Both the position numbers and the translations under genes were made by a program. From contig NZ_BCUT01000002.1 in NCBI RefSeq assembly GCF_001591365.1, positions 1,089,754-1,153,753 on the forward strand: a stretch of 64,000 nucleotides of DNA, in the 5' to 3' direction. Under the pieces are notes generated by a model. That model made no database searches, was not told the origin of the DNA, and saw nothing but the letters and a program-made list of their open reading frames with translations. Below, in pieces: positions 32,690 through 40,325 of this stretch. The stretch is from Variovorax paradoxus NBRC 15149. GTDB lineage: Bacteria > Pseudomonadota > Gammaproteobacteria > Burkholderiales > Burkholderiaceae_C. Numbering within the stretch: position 1 is the first letter of the stretch; each line of letters begins with the position of its first letter.

Positions 32690-33898
32690 TCAGCGCAGGG
32701 CGGCCGCGGCCCGCGCGATGCGCGCGCAGCCTTCTTCGAGCGTCTCGATCGACGTGGCAATGGAAAGGCGGAAGTAGGGCGACAGCCCGTAGGCCGTGCC
32801 CGCGACCACGGCCACGCCTTCGCTCTCGAGCAGGTACATCACCACGTCGCCGTCCTGGTCCAGCCGCTTGCCCTCTGGCGTGGTCTTGCCGATCAGGCCG
32901 CCGCAGTGGATGTACAGGTAGAAGGCGCCCGGCGGCGGGCTGCAGTGCAGGCCGGGAATGTCGTTGATGAGCGCCAGGGTGCGGTCGCGGCGCTGCTTGT
33001 AGATGGCCACGCTCTCGGCCACGAAGTCCTGGCTGCCGTCGAGCGCCGCCGCGGCGGCCGCCTGGCTCACCGAGCAGCAGTTGCCGGTGGACTGCGACAG
33101 CAGCGTGTCCATCGCCTGGACCAGGTCGGCAGGGCCGGCCGCGTAGCCGATGCGCCAGCCGGTCATCGCATAGGTCTTGGAGACGCCGTTGATCACCAGC
33201 GTGCGCTCGCGCAGCGCAGGCGCAACCGCAAGCAGGTGCGGCGTCGCCTGGCCGTCGAAGCGGATGTGCTCGTAGATGTCGTCGGTCATCACCATCACTT
33301 GGCGGTGGCGCTGCAGCACCTCGGCAAGCGCACGGTATTCGCCCGCGGTGTAGCTGGCGCCGGTCGGGTTGCTGGGCGAGTTGATCAGCAGCCAGCGCGT
33401 GCGCGGCGTGATGGCGGCCTCCAGCTGCGCGGGCGTCAGCTTGAAGCCGTTGGCCTCGGGGCAGGCCACGGTGACCGGCGTGCCTTCGCAGGCCAGCACC
33501 ATGTCGGGATACGACACCCAGTAGGGCGCGGGAATGATCACCTCGTCGTCCGGCTCCAGCGTGACGGCGAGCGCGTTGTAGATCGCGCTCTTGGCGCCGC
33601 TGGTGGCGATGATCTCGTTCATCGCGTAGCGCAGGCCGTTCTCGCGTTCGAGCTTGGCGGCGATGGCCTGGCGCAACTCCACCGTGCCGGCCATCAGGGT
33701 GTAGCGTGTCGCGCCTTTCTCGATGGCGGCGGCGGCGGCCTGCCGGATGTGGGGCGGCGTGTCGAAGTCGGGCTCGCCCACCACGAGGTTCACGATCGAC
33801 TTGCCCTGGCGGCGCAGCTCGTTGGCGCGGTCGGCGGCGGAGGTGCTGGGCGAGGGCTTGATGCGCCGCACGCGGGCGGCAATGCGGGAGAGCGTCAC
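32690..33898 (-). CDS. PLP-dependent aminotransferase (aspartate aminotransferase-like, class I/II)
   Basis: This 402-residue fold-type I aminotransferase forms its Schiff base at K241 in NGVSKTYAMTGWRIGY; SPSNPTG and VVGEPDFDTP are class I signatures. I chose the GTG at 33896-33898 because GGAAGACAA lies just upstream, and the longer frame would run into promoter DNA. It probably removes an amino group to 2-oxoglutarate or a related oxo-acid. It is the first gene of an operon with the RraA aldolase-like gene and is driven by the Nac-type promoter upstream, divergent from the Nac-like regulator. Confidence 0.9.
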   Translation of the reverse strand: MTLSRIAARVRRIKPSPSTSAADRANELRRQGKSIVNLVVGEPDFDTPPHIRQAAAAAIEKGATRYTLMAGTVELRQAIAAKLERENGLRYAMNEIIATSGAKSAIYNALAVTLEPDDEVIIPAPYWVSYPDMVLACEGTPVTVACPEANGFKLTPAQLEAAITPRTRWLLINSPSNPTGASYTAGEYRALAEVLQRHRQVMVMTDDIYEHIRFDGQATPHLLAVAPALRERTLVINGVSKTYAMTGWRIGYAAGPADLVQAMDTLLSQSTGNCCSVSQAAAAAALDGSQDFVAESVAIYKQRRDRTLALINDIPGLHCSPPPGAFYLYIHCGGLIGKTTPEGKRLDQDGDVVMYLLESEGVAVVAGTAYGLSPYFRLSIATSIETLEEGCARIARAAAALR

Positions 33899-33931
33899 TT
33901 GTCTTCCTGGGTTGGCGATGGCATGGACCGA

Positions 33932-33997
33932 ACGGTACGCACATCGATCGCGCGAGGCCAAGACGAGATTGCACTGGTTGTATAGGTAGAGCTTATG
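33932..33997 (-). promoter_or_regulatory. Nac-type promoter of the aminotransferase operon
   Basis: On the minus strand: ATAAGCTCTACCTAT (33997-33983), 20 bases, TTGGCC (33961-33956), 18 bases, TACCGT (33937-33932). This matches the two promoters at 35009 and 40219 in order and spacing. The ATA-N9-TAT centre is about 64 bases before the expected start of transcription. The same site could also act on the divergent regulator. Confidence 0.7.
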
Positions 33998-34060
33998 GTG
34001 GGCCCCGATGGCCGCTGCGCGGGGGCGGTGCTAGGCTCGGCTTTTGCTTGGGGACACGGC

Positions 34061-34999
34061 GTGAACCTGCGACGCCTCAAATATTTCGTGAAGATCGTGG
34101 ACATCGGCAGCCTGACGCAGGCTGCCGAGGTCCTTTTCATCGCCCAGCCCGCGCTGAGCCAGCAATTGGCCACGCTCGAGGGCGAGGTGCGCCAGCAGCT
34201 GCTGGTGCGCACCAAGCGCGGCGTCACGCCCACCGAGGCCGGCAAGGTGCTGTACCGGCATGCGCAGATCATCCTGCGCCAGTGCGAGCAGGCCCGCGTG
34301 GACATGGAAGCGGCCGGCGAAGGGCTGTCGGGCCAGGTGTCGGTGGGGCTTGCGCCCGGCACGGCGGCCTCGGCGCTGTCGCTGCCGCTCTTGCGCACGG
34401 TGCGTGCGCGCCACCCCGGCATCCTGCTCTACCTGAACGAAAACTACGGCACCACGCTGAGCGAGCTCATCATGAACGGCCGCATGGACCTGGCCGTGCT
34501 CTACGGCGACAAGGCGATCCACGGCCTTTCGTTCCTGCCGCTGCTCAAGGAGCCGCTGTTCCTGGTCGGGCCGGCGGCCATGCCGGCGCCGGCGCAGCCG
34601 GTGAAGCTGGCCGACCTGCGCGACATCGAACTCTTCCTGCCGCGCCCCTACAACGTGGTTCGCAAGCTGGTCGACGCGGCCTTCGTGCGCGCGGGCATGG
34701 TGCCGCGCGTGGTGGCCGAGATCGAGTCGGCCTTCACGCTGACGGCCGCTATTGCCGATGGGCTGGGCGCCACCATCCTGCCGGCGTCGATGGCGCGCGA
34801 AGTGGTGGCGGCCTGCGGGGCCTGGCAGTTCCAGATCGTCGATCCGGTCATCGAGGCGCCGCTGGCGCTGTGCCAGTCCGACCACCTGCCGCTCTCGGAG
34901 CCGGCGCAGGCGGTGAAGAGCATCCTGCTCGAACTCGTGGTCGACCTGGCCGGCACCTTCGCGGCCACGCCCGAACCCGAGCTGGCTGCGCTGTCGTAG
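34061..34999 (+). CDS. nac: Nac-like LysR transcriptional regulator
   Basis: This 312-residue LysR protein is unusually close in its N-terminus to enterobacterial NAC: LRRLKYFVKIVDIGSLTQAA, then IAQPALSQQLATLEGE and TKRGVTPTEAGKVLY. NAC recognises ATA-N9-TAT and activates promoters from about -64. The GTG at 34061 aligns with the NAC start. A LysR sensor domain fills the C-terminal part. It sits between three operons that each carry the matching promoter, so it is the expected local activator. Whether it senses a ligand or only nitrogen status is unknown. Confidence 0.88.
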   Translation: MNLRRLKYFVKIVDIGSLTQAAEVLFIAQPALSQQLATLEGEVRQQLLVRTKRGVTPTEAGKVLYRHAQIILRQCEQARVDMEAAGEGLSGQVSVGLAPGTAASALSLPLLRTVRARHPGILLYLNENYGTTLSELIMNGRMDLAVLYGDKAIHGLSFLPLLKEPLFLVGPAAMPAPAQPVKLADLRDIELFLPRPYNVVRKLVDAAFVRAGMVPRVVAEIESAFTLTAAIADGLGATILPASMAREVVAACGAWQFQIVDPVIEAPLALCQSDHLPLSEPAQAVKSILLELVVDLAGTFAATPEPELAALS

Positions 35000-35008
35000 C
35001 GTGCCGTC

Positions 35009-35073
35009 ATAAGCCGGCCTTATCCCGGCACAGCCATTCCGTCTTGGGCTTTGTGCCCGCGGCCCGCTACCGT
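35009..35073 (+). promoter_or_regulatory. Nac-type promoter of the biotin/PxpABC operon
   Basis: ATAAGCCGGCCTTAT (35009-35023), 20 bases, TTGGGC (35044-35049), 18 bases, TACCGT (35068-35073). The block CACAGCCATTCCGTCTTGG between the site and the -35 is nearly identical to the one before the SDR operon. The gene starts at 35149, about 70 bases after the inferred start of transcription. Confidence 0.72.
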
Positions 35074-35148
35074 TCATGCCTGCCGTCACGCGTTCGCGGA
35101 ATGCGTCGGCCACCCCCAAGGATGTTCTGTCGCCACAGGCAGCCCGGC

Positions 35149-35589
35149 ATGAAGCAGGAACAGATCAAGACGCTCATCGACGCACTCGCGGCCTCGGACC
35201 TCGCGGAGCTGGAGTACAGCGAAGACGGCAGCACATTGCGGCTGGTGAAGCAATCGGCGCTGGCGGCCGTGCCCGCAGCCGCGCGGCGCCCGGCTGCTGC
35301 TGCGCGCAAGGCGCCCACCGCGGGGTCTGCGCAGCAGGCACCGCCGCCAGCCGCCGCGGCCGAATGCCTTGCGCCGCTCTACGGCGTGGTGCACCTGCAG
35401 CCCGCGCCCGGCGAGCCGCCCTTCGTGCAGCCGGGGCAGGCCGTCGAGGCCGGCCAGATGCTCTGCGTGATCGAGGCCATGAAGATGTTCAACGAAGTCC
35501 GCGCCGACGCTGCCGCCACCGTGCAGGCCGTGCTGGTGCGGTCGGGCCAGGAAGTGGAAGCAGGCGAGCCCCTGTTCCGCTTCGGATGA
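35149..35589 (+). CDS. accB: Biotin carboxyl carrier protein
   Basis: This 146-residue protein has a short helical N-terminus, a proline/alanine linker and a C-terminal biotinyl domain with EAMKM (109-113; K112 is biotinylated). It resembles AccB, but it is encoded with a biotin carboxylase and 5-oxoprolinase-type subunits and not with the acetyl-CoA carboxyltransferase. It is therefore more likely dedicated to this pathway than housekeeping. It starts at ATG 35149, and the biotin carboxylase gene follows after 13 bases. Confidence 0.9.
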   Translation: MKQEQIKTLIDALAASDLAELEYSEDGSTLRLVKQSALAAVPAAARRPAAAARKAPTAGSAQQAPPPAAAAECLAPLYGVVHLQPAPGEPPFVQPGQAVEAGQMLCVIEAMKMFNEVRADAAATVQAVLVRSGQEVEAGEPLFRFG

Positions 35590-35602
35590 GGAAAGCCGCG
35601 CG

Positions 35603-36955
35603 ATGTTCGACACCGTCCTCATTGCCAACCGCGGCGAAATCGCCCTGCGCATCCTGCGCGCCTGCCACGGCCTGGGCCTCAGGACCGTGGTCGCGCATTC
35701 CGAGGCCGACCGCGACGCCAGCTATGTCGCGCAGGCCGACCAGGCGCTGTGCGTCGGGCCCTCCGCGCCGGGGCAGAGCTACCTGAACCAGTCCGCCATC
35801 CTGTTTGCCGCCGAAGTCAGCGGCGCCCAGGCCATCCATCCGGGCTACGGCTTCCTGTCGGAGAACGCGGGCTTTGCCGCGCGCGTCGAGCAGGCCGGCC
35901 TGGCCTTCATCGGTCCCAGTGCGGCCTGCATCCGCACCATGGGCGACAAGGTCTCGGCCAAGCGCGCGATGCGCAAGGCCGGCGTGCCCTGCGTGCCGGG
36001 GCCCGACGAAGGGCTGCCGGAAGACCCGGCCGCCATCCAGGCCATCGCGCGCGAGATCGGCTATCCGGTGATCGTCAAGGCGGCGGGTGGTGGCGGCGGG
36101 CGCGGCATGCGCGTGGTGCAGGGCGAAGCGGCGCTGCTCGATGCGATGGCGCTCACGCGCGAGGAAGCGCGCCAGGCCTTCGGCAACCCCGAGGTCTACA
36201 TCGAGAAATTCCTGCTGCACCCGCGCCACGTCGAGATCCAGGTGCTGGCCGACAGCCACGGCAACGCCATCTGGCTGGGCAGCCGCGACTGCTCGCTGCA
36301 GCGCCGCCACCAGAAGGTGATCGAGGAAGCGCCCGCGCCCGGCATCGACGAGGCGCTGATGGCCGAGGTGGGCGAGCGCTGCGCGGCCGCCTGCCGGCAG
36401 ATCGGCTATTGCGGCGTCGGCACCTTCGAGTTCCTCTACGAGAAGGGCGCCTTCTATTTCATCGAGATGAACACCCGCCTGCAGGTCGAGCACCCGGTGA
36501 CCGAGATGACCGCGGGCATCGACATCGTGCAGCAGCAGCTGCGCATGGCGCGCGGCGAGCGCCTTTCGCTGGCGCAGCACGAGGTGCGCTGCCAGGGCCA
36601 TGCGATCGAGTGCCGCATCAACGCCGAGAACCCGGACACCTTCGCGCCTTCGCCGGGGCGCATCACCGGCTGGCAGGTGCCGGGCGGCTTCGGCGTGCGG
36701 GTCGATTCGCATGCCAACGCCGGCTACCGCGTGCCGCCGTACTACGACTCGATGATTGCCAAGCTGATCGTGCACGGCAGCACGCGCACCGATGCGCTCG
36801 AGCGCATGCGCCTGGCTCTCGCCGAGATGCGCATCGACGGCATCGCGACCAACGTGCCGCTGCACCGCGAGCTGCTGCGCGACGAGGGCTTTGCCGCCGG
36901 CGGCGTGGACATCCACCACCTCGAGCGCTGGCTGCAGCAAAGGAGCGCGGCATGA
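35603..36955 (+). CDS. accC: Biotin carboxylase subunit
   Basis: This 450-residue ATP-grasp enzyme carboxylates the biotin of its carrier protein with bicarbonate and ATP. The ATP-binding loop (AAGGGGGRGMRVV), HQKVIEEAPAPGI and FIEMNTRLQVEHPVTEM are complete, so activity is expected. The length equals that of housekeeping AccC. It is co-encoded with BCCP and PxpB/PxpC, an association also seen as fused domains in urea carboxylase. It overlaps pxpB by four bases. Confidence 0.92.
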   Translation: MFDTVLIANRGEIALRILRACHGLGLRTVVAHSEADRDASYVAQADQALCVGPSAPGQSYLNQSAILFAAEVSGAQAIHPGYGFLSENAGFAARVEQAGLAFIGPSAACIRTMGDKVSAKRAMRKAGVPCVPGPDEGLPEDPAAIQAIAREIGYPVIVKAAGGGGGRGMRVVQGEAALLDAMALTREEARQAFGNPEVYIEKFLLHPRHVEIQVLADSHGNAIWLGSRDCSLQRRHQKVIEEAPAPGIDEALMAEVGERCAAACRQIGYCGVGTFEFLYEKGAFYFIEMNTRLQVEHPVTEMTAGIDIVQQQLRMARGERLSLAQHEVRCQGHAIECRINAENPDTFAPSPGRITGWQVPGGFGVRVDSHANAGYRVPPYYDSMIAKLIVHGSTRTDALERMRLALAEMRIDGIATNVPLHRELLRDEGFAAGGVDIHHLERWLQQRSAA

Positions 36956-37620
36956 CCGTGCAGCGGCCATCGATCAGCCTGCTGGGCACGACCGCGCTGA
37001 TCTTCGAGGCGCCCGGCGAGATGAACCTCGACTTGCAGCAACGCATCTGGGCGCTGGCGCACGAGACCCAGGCCTGGCCGGAGATCCGCGAAGCCGTGCC
37101 GGGCATGAACAACCTGATGCTGACCTTCCTGCACCCGCCGCGCGGCGCCGGCGCGCTCCAAGCCCTGGAGGCGCGCCTGCACGATGCGTGGGACGCGGCC
37201 GTCGCACGGCCGCGCGAAGGCCGGGTGGTCGAGCTGCCCGTGGTCTACGGCGGCCCGGGCGGTCCGCACATGGCCGACGTGGTGGCGCACACGGGCCTCA
37301 GCATCGAGCGCATCGTCGAGCTGCACAGCGCGCCGCTCTACCCCGTGTATGCGCTCGGCAGCCATCCGGGCTACTGCTACCTGGGCGGCATGGACGCACG
37401 CATTGCCACGCCGCGCCGCAAGGTGCCGGTGCTGAGCATCCCGGGCGGCGCGGTGTCGATCGGCGGGGCGCAGACCGGCGTGTCGGCCTCGGCCGGGCCC
37501 AGCGGCTGGAACACCATCGGCAGCACCTCGATGTGCTTCTTCGATCCCGCGGAGGACCCGCCCGCGGCGCTGCAGCCGGGCGACATGATCCGTTTTCGCG
37601 TGGAGGGCATCGTCCGATGA
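36952..37620 (+). CDS. pxpB: 5-Oxoprolinase subunit B (PxpB/KipI-like)
   Basis: This 222-residue allophanate-hydrolase-subunit-1 (AHS1) protein has the conserved YALGSHPGYCYLGGM and SIPGGAVSIGGAQTGVSA segments. PxpB and PxpC with PxpA form the ATP-dependent prokaryotic 5-oxoprolinase, but the same AHS1 fold is the carboxyltransferase part of urea carboxylase. The start ATG 36952 overlaps the accC stop. Cytoplasmic. Confidence 0.92.
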   Translation: MTVQRPSISLLGTTALIFEAPGEMNLDLQQRIWALAHETQAWPEIREAVPGMNNLMLTFLHPPRGAGALQALEARLHDAWDAAVARPREGRVVELPVVYGGPGGPHMADVVAHTGLSIERIVELHSAPLYPVYALGSHPGYCYLGGMDARIATPRRKVPVLSIPGGAVSIGGAQTGVSASAGPSGWNTIGSTSMCFFDPAEDPPAALQPGDMIRFRVEGIVR

Positions 37621-38621
37621 TCGAAGTACTTTCCTCGGCTGCGCTGGCTACCGTGCAGGATCTGGGGCGCACCGGCAGCCTGCGCTGGGGCGTCGGCACC
37701 TCGGGCGCCATGGACAGCCTGGCGCTCGCGGCCGGCAACCTGCTGCTGGGCAATGCGCCGGGTGCAGCCGCCATCGAAGTGCCGGTGTTTCCGTTCAAGG
37801 TGCGCTTCGGCGAGGACTGCGCCTTCGCGCTGACCGGCGCCGATTGCGCGGCGCGGCTCGACGGCCAGCCGCTGCTGCCCTGGTGGGTTCACCAGGCACG
37901 GGCCGGGCAGGTACTGACGCTGGGCCTGCCGCAAGGCGGCGCGCAGCAGCGCGGCAGCCGCGCCGTGCTGTGCCTGGCCGGCGGAGTCGACGTGCCCGAG
38001 GTCCTGGGCTCGCGCAGCACGCAGCTGCGCGGCGCGTTCGGCGGCCACGAAGGGCGCGCGCTGCGGCGGGGCGATGTGCTGCGTGCCGCCGGTGCGGGTG
38101 CTGCGTGCAAGACCGGCTTCGGCCTGGTGCCGCCCGCGCTCGCATTGCCGCTGCAGCAGGGCGGCGTGGCGGCCGTGCGTGTCCTGCCCGCGGCCGAGTA
38201 CATGGCGTTCGAGCCGGCATCGCGCGCCGCGTTCTGGGCCGGCGAGTGGAAGATCACGTCCCAGAGCGACCGCTACGGCTACCGCCTCGAAGGCGAGCCG
38301 CTGCGCCCCATCGCGCCGATGGAGCTGCGCTCGCACGGCATCGTGCCCGGCGTGATCCAGGTGCCGCACAGCGGGCAGCCGATCATCCAGATGCGCGACG
38401 CCCAGCCCTCGGGCGGCTACCCCAAGTTCGGCACGGTGATCGAGGCCGACATGTGGCGCCTCGGCCAGGCGCCGATCGGCAGCCGCGTGCGCTTCATCGA
38501 AACCACATGGGACGAAGCGCTGGCTGCGCTCGACGAAGTGCGCGCCTGGCTCGACAAGGTGGCGCGCATGGTGGAACTGCACCGCGGTGCGCCTGTGTCT
38601 GTAGCGAGGCAACGGGGATGA
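37617..38621 (+). CDS. pxpC: 5-Oxoprolinase subunit C (PxpC/KipA-like)
   Basis: This 334-residue AHS2-domain protein is the partner of PxpB. TVQDLGRTGSLRWGVGTSGA near the N-terminus and QPSGGYPKFGTVIEADMWRL near the C-terminus are typical. It starts four bases inside pxpB (ATGA). PxpBC act together in 5-oxoproline cleavage; paired with biotin carboxylase they could instead form a carboxyltransferase. A 360-base stretch with a repeat-like element separates it from the next operon gene. Confidence 0.92.
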   Translation: MIEVLSSAALATVQDLGRTGSLRWGVGTSGAMDSLALAAGNLLLGNAPGAAAIEVPVFPFKVRFGEDCAFALTGADCAARLDGQPLLPWWVHQARAGQVLTLGLPQGGAQQRGSRAVLCLAGGVDVPEVLGSRSTQLRGAFGGHEGRALRRGDVLRAAGAGAACKTGFGLVPPALALPLQQGGVAAVRVLPAAEYMAFEPASRAAFWAGEWKITSQSDRYGYRLEGEPLRPIAPMELRSHGIVPGVIQVPHSGQPIIQMRDAQPSGGYPKFGTVIEADMWRLGQAPIGSRVRFIETTWDEALAALDEVRAWLDKVARMVELHRGAPVSVARQRG

Positions 38622-38667
38622 CGCCTTGCTTTTCGATTCGTCGTGTTGCGGTTGAAGTGCGCCGCTG

Positions 38668-38933
38668 TCCGGGGCGCGCTCCCGCCGACGGGGTACCTTG
38701 CTCCGCGAATGTCCCCCGGCCTGCGGCCTCCTCCTTGATTTCGCTGCGCAAGGCACCCCACCGACGGGAGCGTTATGCGGAGCAGTCGTTGATCAGCGAT
38801 ACACAACGAGCGTGCCCAGGTGCACAGGGCATCGGGTGCTCCCCGCAACGAAATAAAGGAGGAGGGGGCGCAGCCCCCGGGGGACATTCGCGGAGGGGAG
38901 TACCCGGTGGCCTGTGCACGCGCCCTGAACAAA
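38668..38933. repeat. Long imperfect inverted-repeat element inside the operon
   Basis: The left arm (from about 38691: GGGTACCTTGCTCCGCGAAT...) and right arm (ending about 38908: ...ATTCGCGGAGGGGAGTACCC) are reverse complements over about 80 bases with small gaps. The shared centre includes CTCCGCGAATGTCCCCCGG. The arms enclose about 55 unpaired bases. It encodes no gene and resembles a REP/MITE-like element. It sits between pxpC and the BCCP-like gene. Confidence 0.6.
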
Positions 38934-38968
38934 AGCGCCCTGAACAAGAGCGCCCCGAACAACAGCAC
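38924..38968 (+). repeat. Three 15-bp tandem repeats
   Basis: CCTGAACAAAAGCGC, CCTGAACAAGAGCGC and CCCGAACAACAGCAC are three diverged copies of a 15-base unit directly after the inverted-repeat element and 16 bases before the start of the next gene. Confidence 0.7.
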
Positions 38969-38984
38969 TTCAAGAAAAGCTGAC

Positions 38985-39380
38985 ATGCAGGACATCGCAC
39001 TGCGCACCCCGCAGCTGGCCGCCTGGCTGGCCGGCACCGACATCGGCCTGCTCGAACTGCGCACGCCACAGGGCACGCTGCGCCTCGGACGGCAGGGCGA
39101 CAACATCGTTGAACTGCCGGCGGAAGAAGCCGAACCAGAGCACTCGCCGATCCACGCCCCCTCGCTCGGCGTGTTCCTGCACAGCCATCCGCTGGCCGCC
39201 GCGCCGCTGGCGCGCATCGGTGAGCGCGTGGAAGCCGGCCAGGCCGTCGGCGTGCTAAAGATCGGCCCGCTGCTGCTGCCCGTAACCGCGCCGCAGGCCG
39301 GCATCGTCGACGGCATCCACGCGGCCGACGGCCTTGCGGTCGGCTACGGCACGCCGCTGCTCGACCTGCTCCCCCTCTGA
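38985..39380 (+). CDS. Biotinyl-domain-like protein lacking the biotinylation motif
   Basis: This 131-residue protein is similar in layout to the carrier protein at 35149 (helical start, then a lipoyl/biotinyl-type barrel). At the position of EAMKM it reads VLKIGPLLL, so the biotinyl lysine is replaced by proline (P95). It therefore cannot be biotinylated in the normal way; a structural or substrate-binding role in the carboxylase complex is likely. It is followed by pxpA after 25 bases. The ATG at 38985 is chosen because upstream codons fall in the tandem repeat. Confidence 0.75.
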   Translation: MQDIALRTPQLAAWLAGTDIGLLELRTPQGTLRLGRQGDNIVELPAEEAEPEHSPIHAPSLGVFLHSHPLAAAPLARIGERVEAGQAVGVLKIGPLLLPVTAPQAGIVDGIHAADGLAVGYGTPLLDLLPL

Positions 39381-39405
39381 CGACCGAGAGAGAAAAAGGA
39401 CTCCC

Positions 39406-40170
39406 ATGGACATCGACCTGAACGCAGACCTCGGCGAAGGCTTCGGGCCCTGGCGCATGGGCGAGGACGAGGCGCTGCTCGACATCGTTTCTTCCGCCAA
39501 CGTGGCCTGCGGCTTCCATGCGGGCGATCCGGTCATCATGGACCGCACCGTGCGCCTGGCGCTGGCGCGGGGCGTCGACGTGGGGGCGCACGTGGGCTTT
39601 CCCGACCTGCTCGGCTTCGGCCGCCGGCCGATGCAGATCGAGCCGAAGGAACTCGTCGCCTACGTGCTCTACCAGCTGAGCGCGCTGGACGGCATGGCGC
39701 GCACCGCGGGGCACCGCATGACGCACATGAGCTTTCACGGCGCGCTCGGCAACATGGCCGCGGCCGACCCCACGCTGGCCGAACCGCTGGTGCGCGCGGT
39801 GGCGGACTTCGATCCGATGCTCATCGTCAGCTCGTCCGCCAGCCGCGCCATCGAGGACGCGGCCGCGCGCTGCGGCCTGCGCGTGCGCACCACCTTCCTG
39901 GCCGACCGCGCCTGCGACGACGACGGCCTGCTGGTGCCGCGCAAGCTGCCCGATGCGGTGATCCACGACCAGGGCGCGGTGCTGGCGCGCGTGCGCCAGC
40001 TGCTGGAAGAGGGCACGGTGACCAGCTACAGCGGCCGGAAGATCCCGATGCGCGCGCATTCGATCCTGCTGCACGGCGACACGCCCGGTGCGGTGGAGCT
40101 GGCCCGCGCGGTGCGCGGCGTGGTCGAGCAGGCGGGGCGCGTGGTGCCCATCTCGAAGCAGCCGGACTAG
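39406..40170 (+). CDS. pxpA: 5-Oxoprolinase subunit A (PxpA, LamB/YcsF family)
   Basis: This 254-residue protein has the family N-terminus MDIDLNADLGEGFGPWR, ANVACGFHAGDPVIM and VGAHVGFPDLLGFGRR. PxpA is the catalytic component that, with PxpBC, cleaves 5-oxoproline to glutamate with ATP. The start ATG 39406 has GAAAAAGGA upstream. It closes the operon started at 35149. Confidence 0.93.
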   Translation: MDIDLNADLGEGFGPWRMGEDEALLDIVSSANVACGFHAGDPVIMDRTVRLALARGVDVGAHVGFPDLLGFGRRPMQIEPKELVAYVLYQLSALDGMARTAGHRMTHMSFHGALGNMAAADPTLAEPLVRAVADFDPMLIVSSSASRAIEDAAARCGLRVRTTFLADRACDDDGLLVPRKLPDAVIHDQGAVLARVRQLLEEGTVTSYSGRKIPMRAHSILLHGDTPGAVELARAVRGVVEQAGRVVPISKQPD

Positions 40171-40218
40171 CCCGGACATGGTGCTTACCCTAGGTCGCGC
40201 GCACGAACACGGGGCAAC

Positions 40219-40283
40219 ATAAGGGCGGCTTATCGCTCCACAGCCAATCCGTCTTGGCGCCGCGAAGAAGCGCTCGATACAGT
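40219..40283 (+). promoter_or_regulatory. Nac-type promoter of the SDR/ABC transporter operon
   Basis: ATAAGGGCGGCTTAT (40219-40233), 20 bases, TTGGCG (40254-40259), 18 bases, TACAGT (40278-40283). The site and the block CACAGCCAATCCGTCTTGG match the biotin-operon promoter base for base in spacing. The centre of the ATA-N9-TAT site lies at about -64. Confidence 0.72.
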
Positions 40284-40325
40284 GAATTCAACGCAGCGAT
40301 CTCCAGTTCCACGAAAGAAACAAAG

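Noticed and set aside
34033..34048. AGGCTC-GGCTT-TTGCT before the Nac-like gene looks like a sigma-54 promoter with the right GG/GC spacing
   Set aside because: Transcription would begin about two bases before the GTG at 34061, leaving no leader or ribosome site.
38820..38984. Upstream extension of the BCCP-like protein through the repeat region
   Set aside because: The extension encodes the inverted repeat and the tandem ALNKS-like units, not a conserved domain, so ATG 38985 is used.
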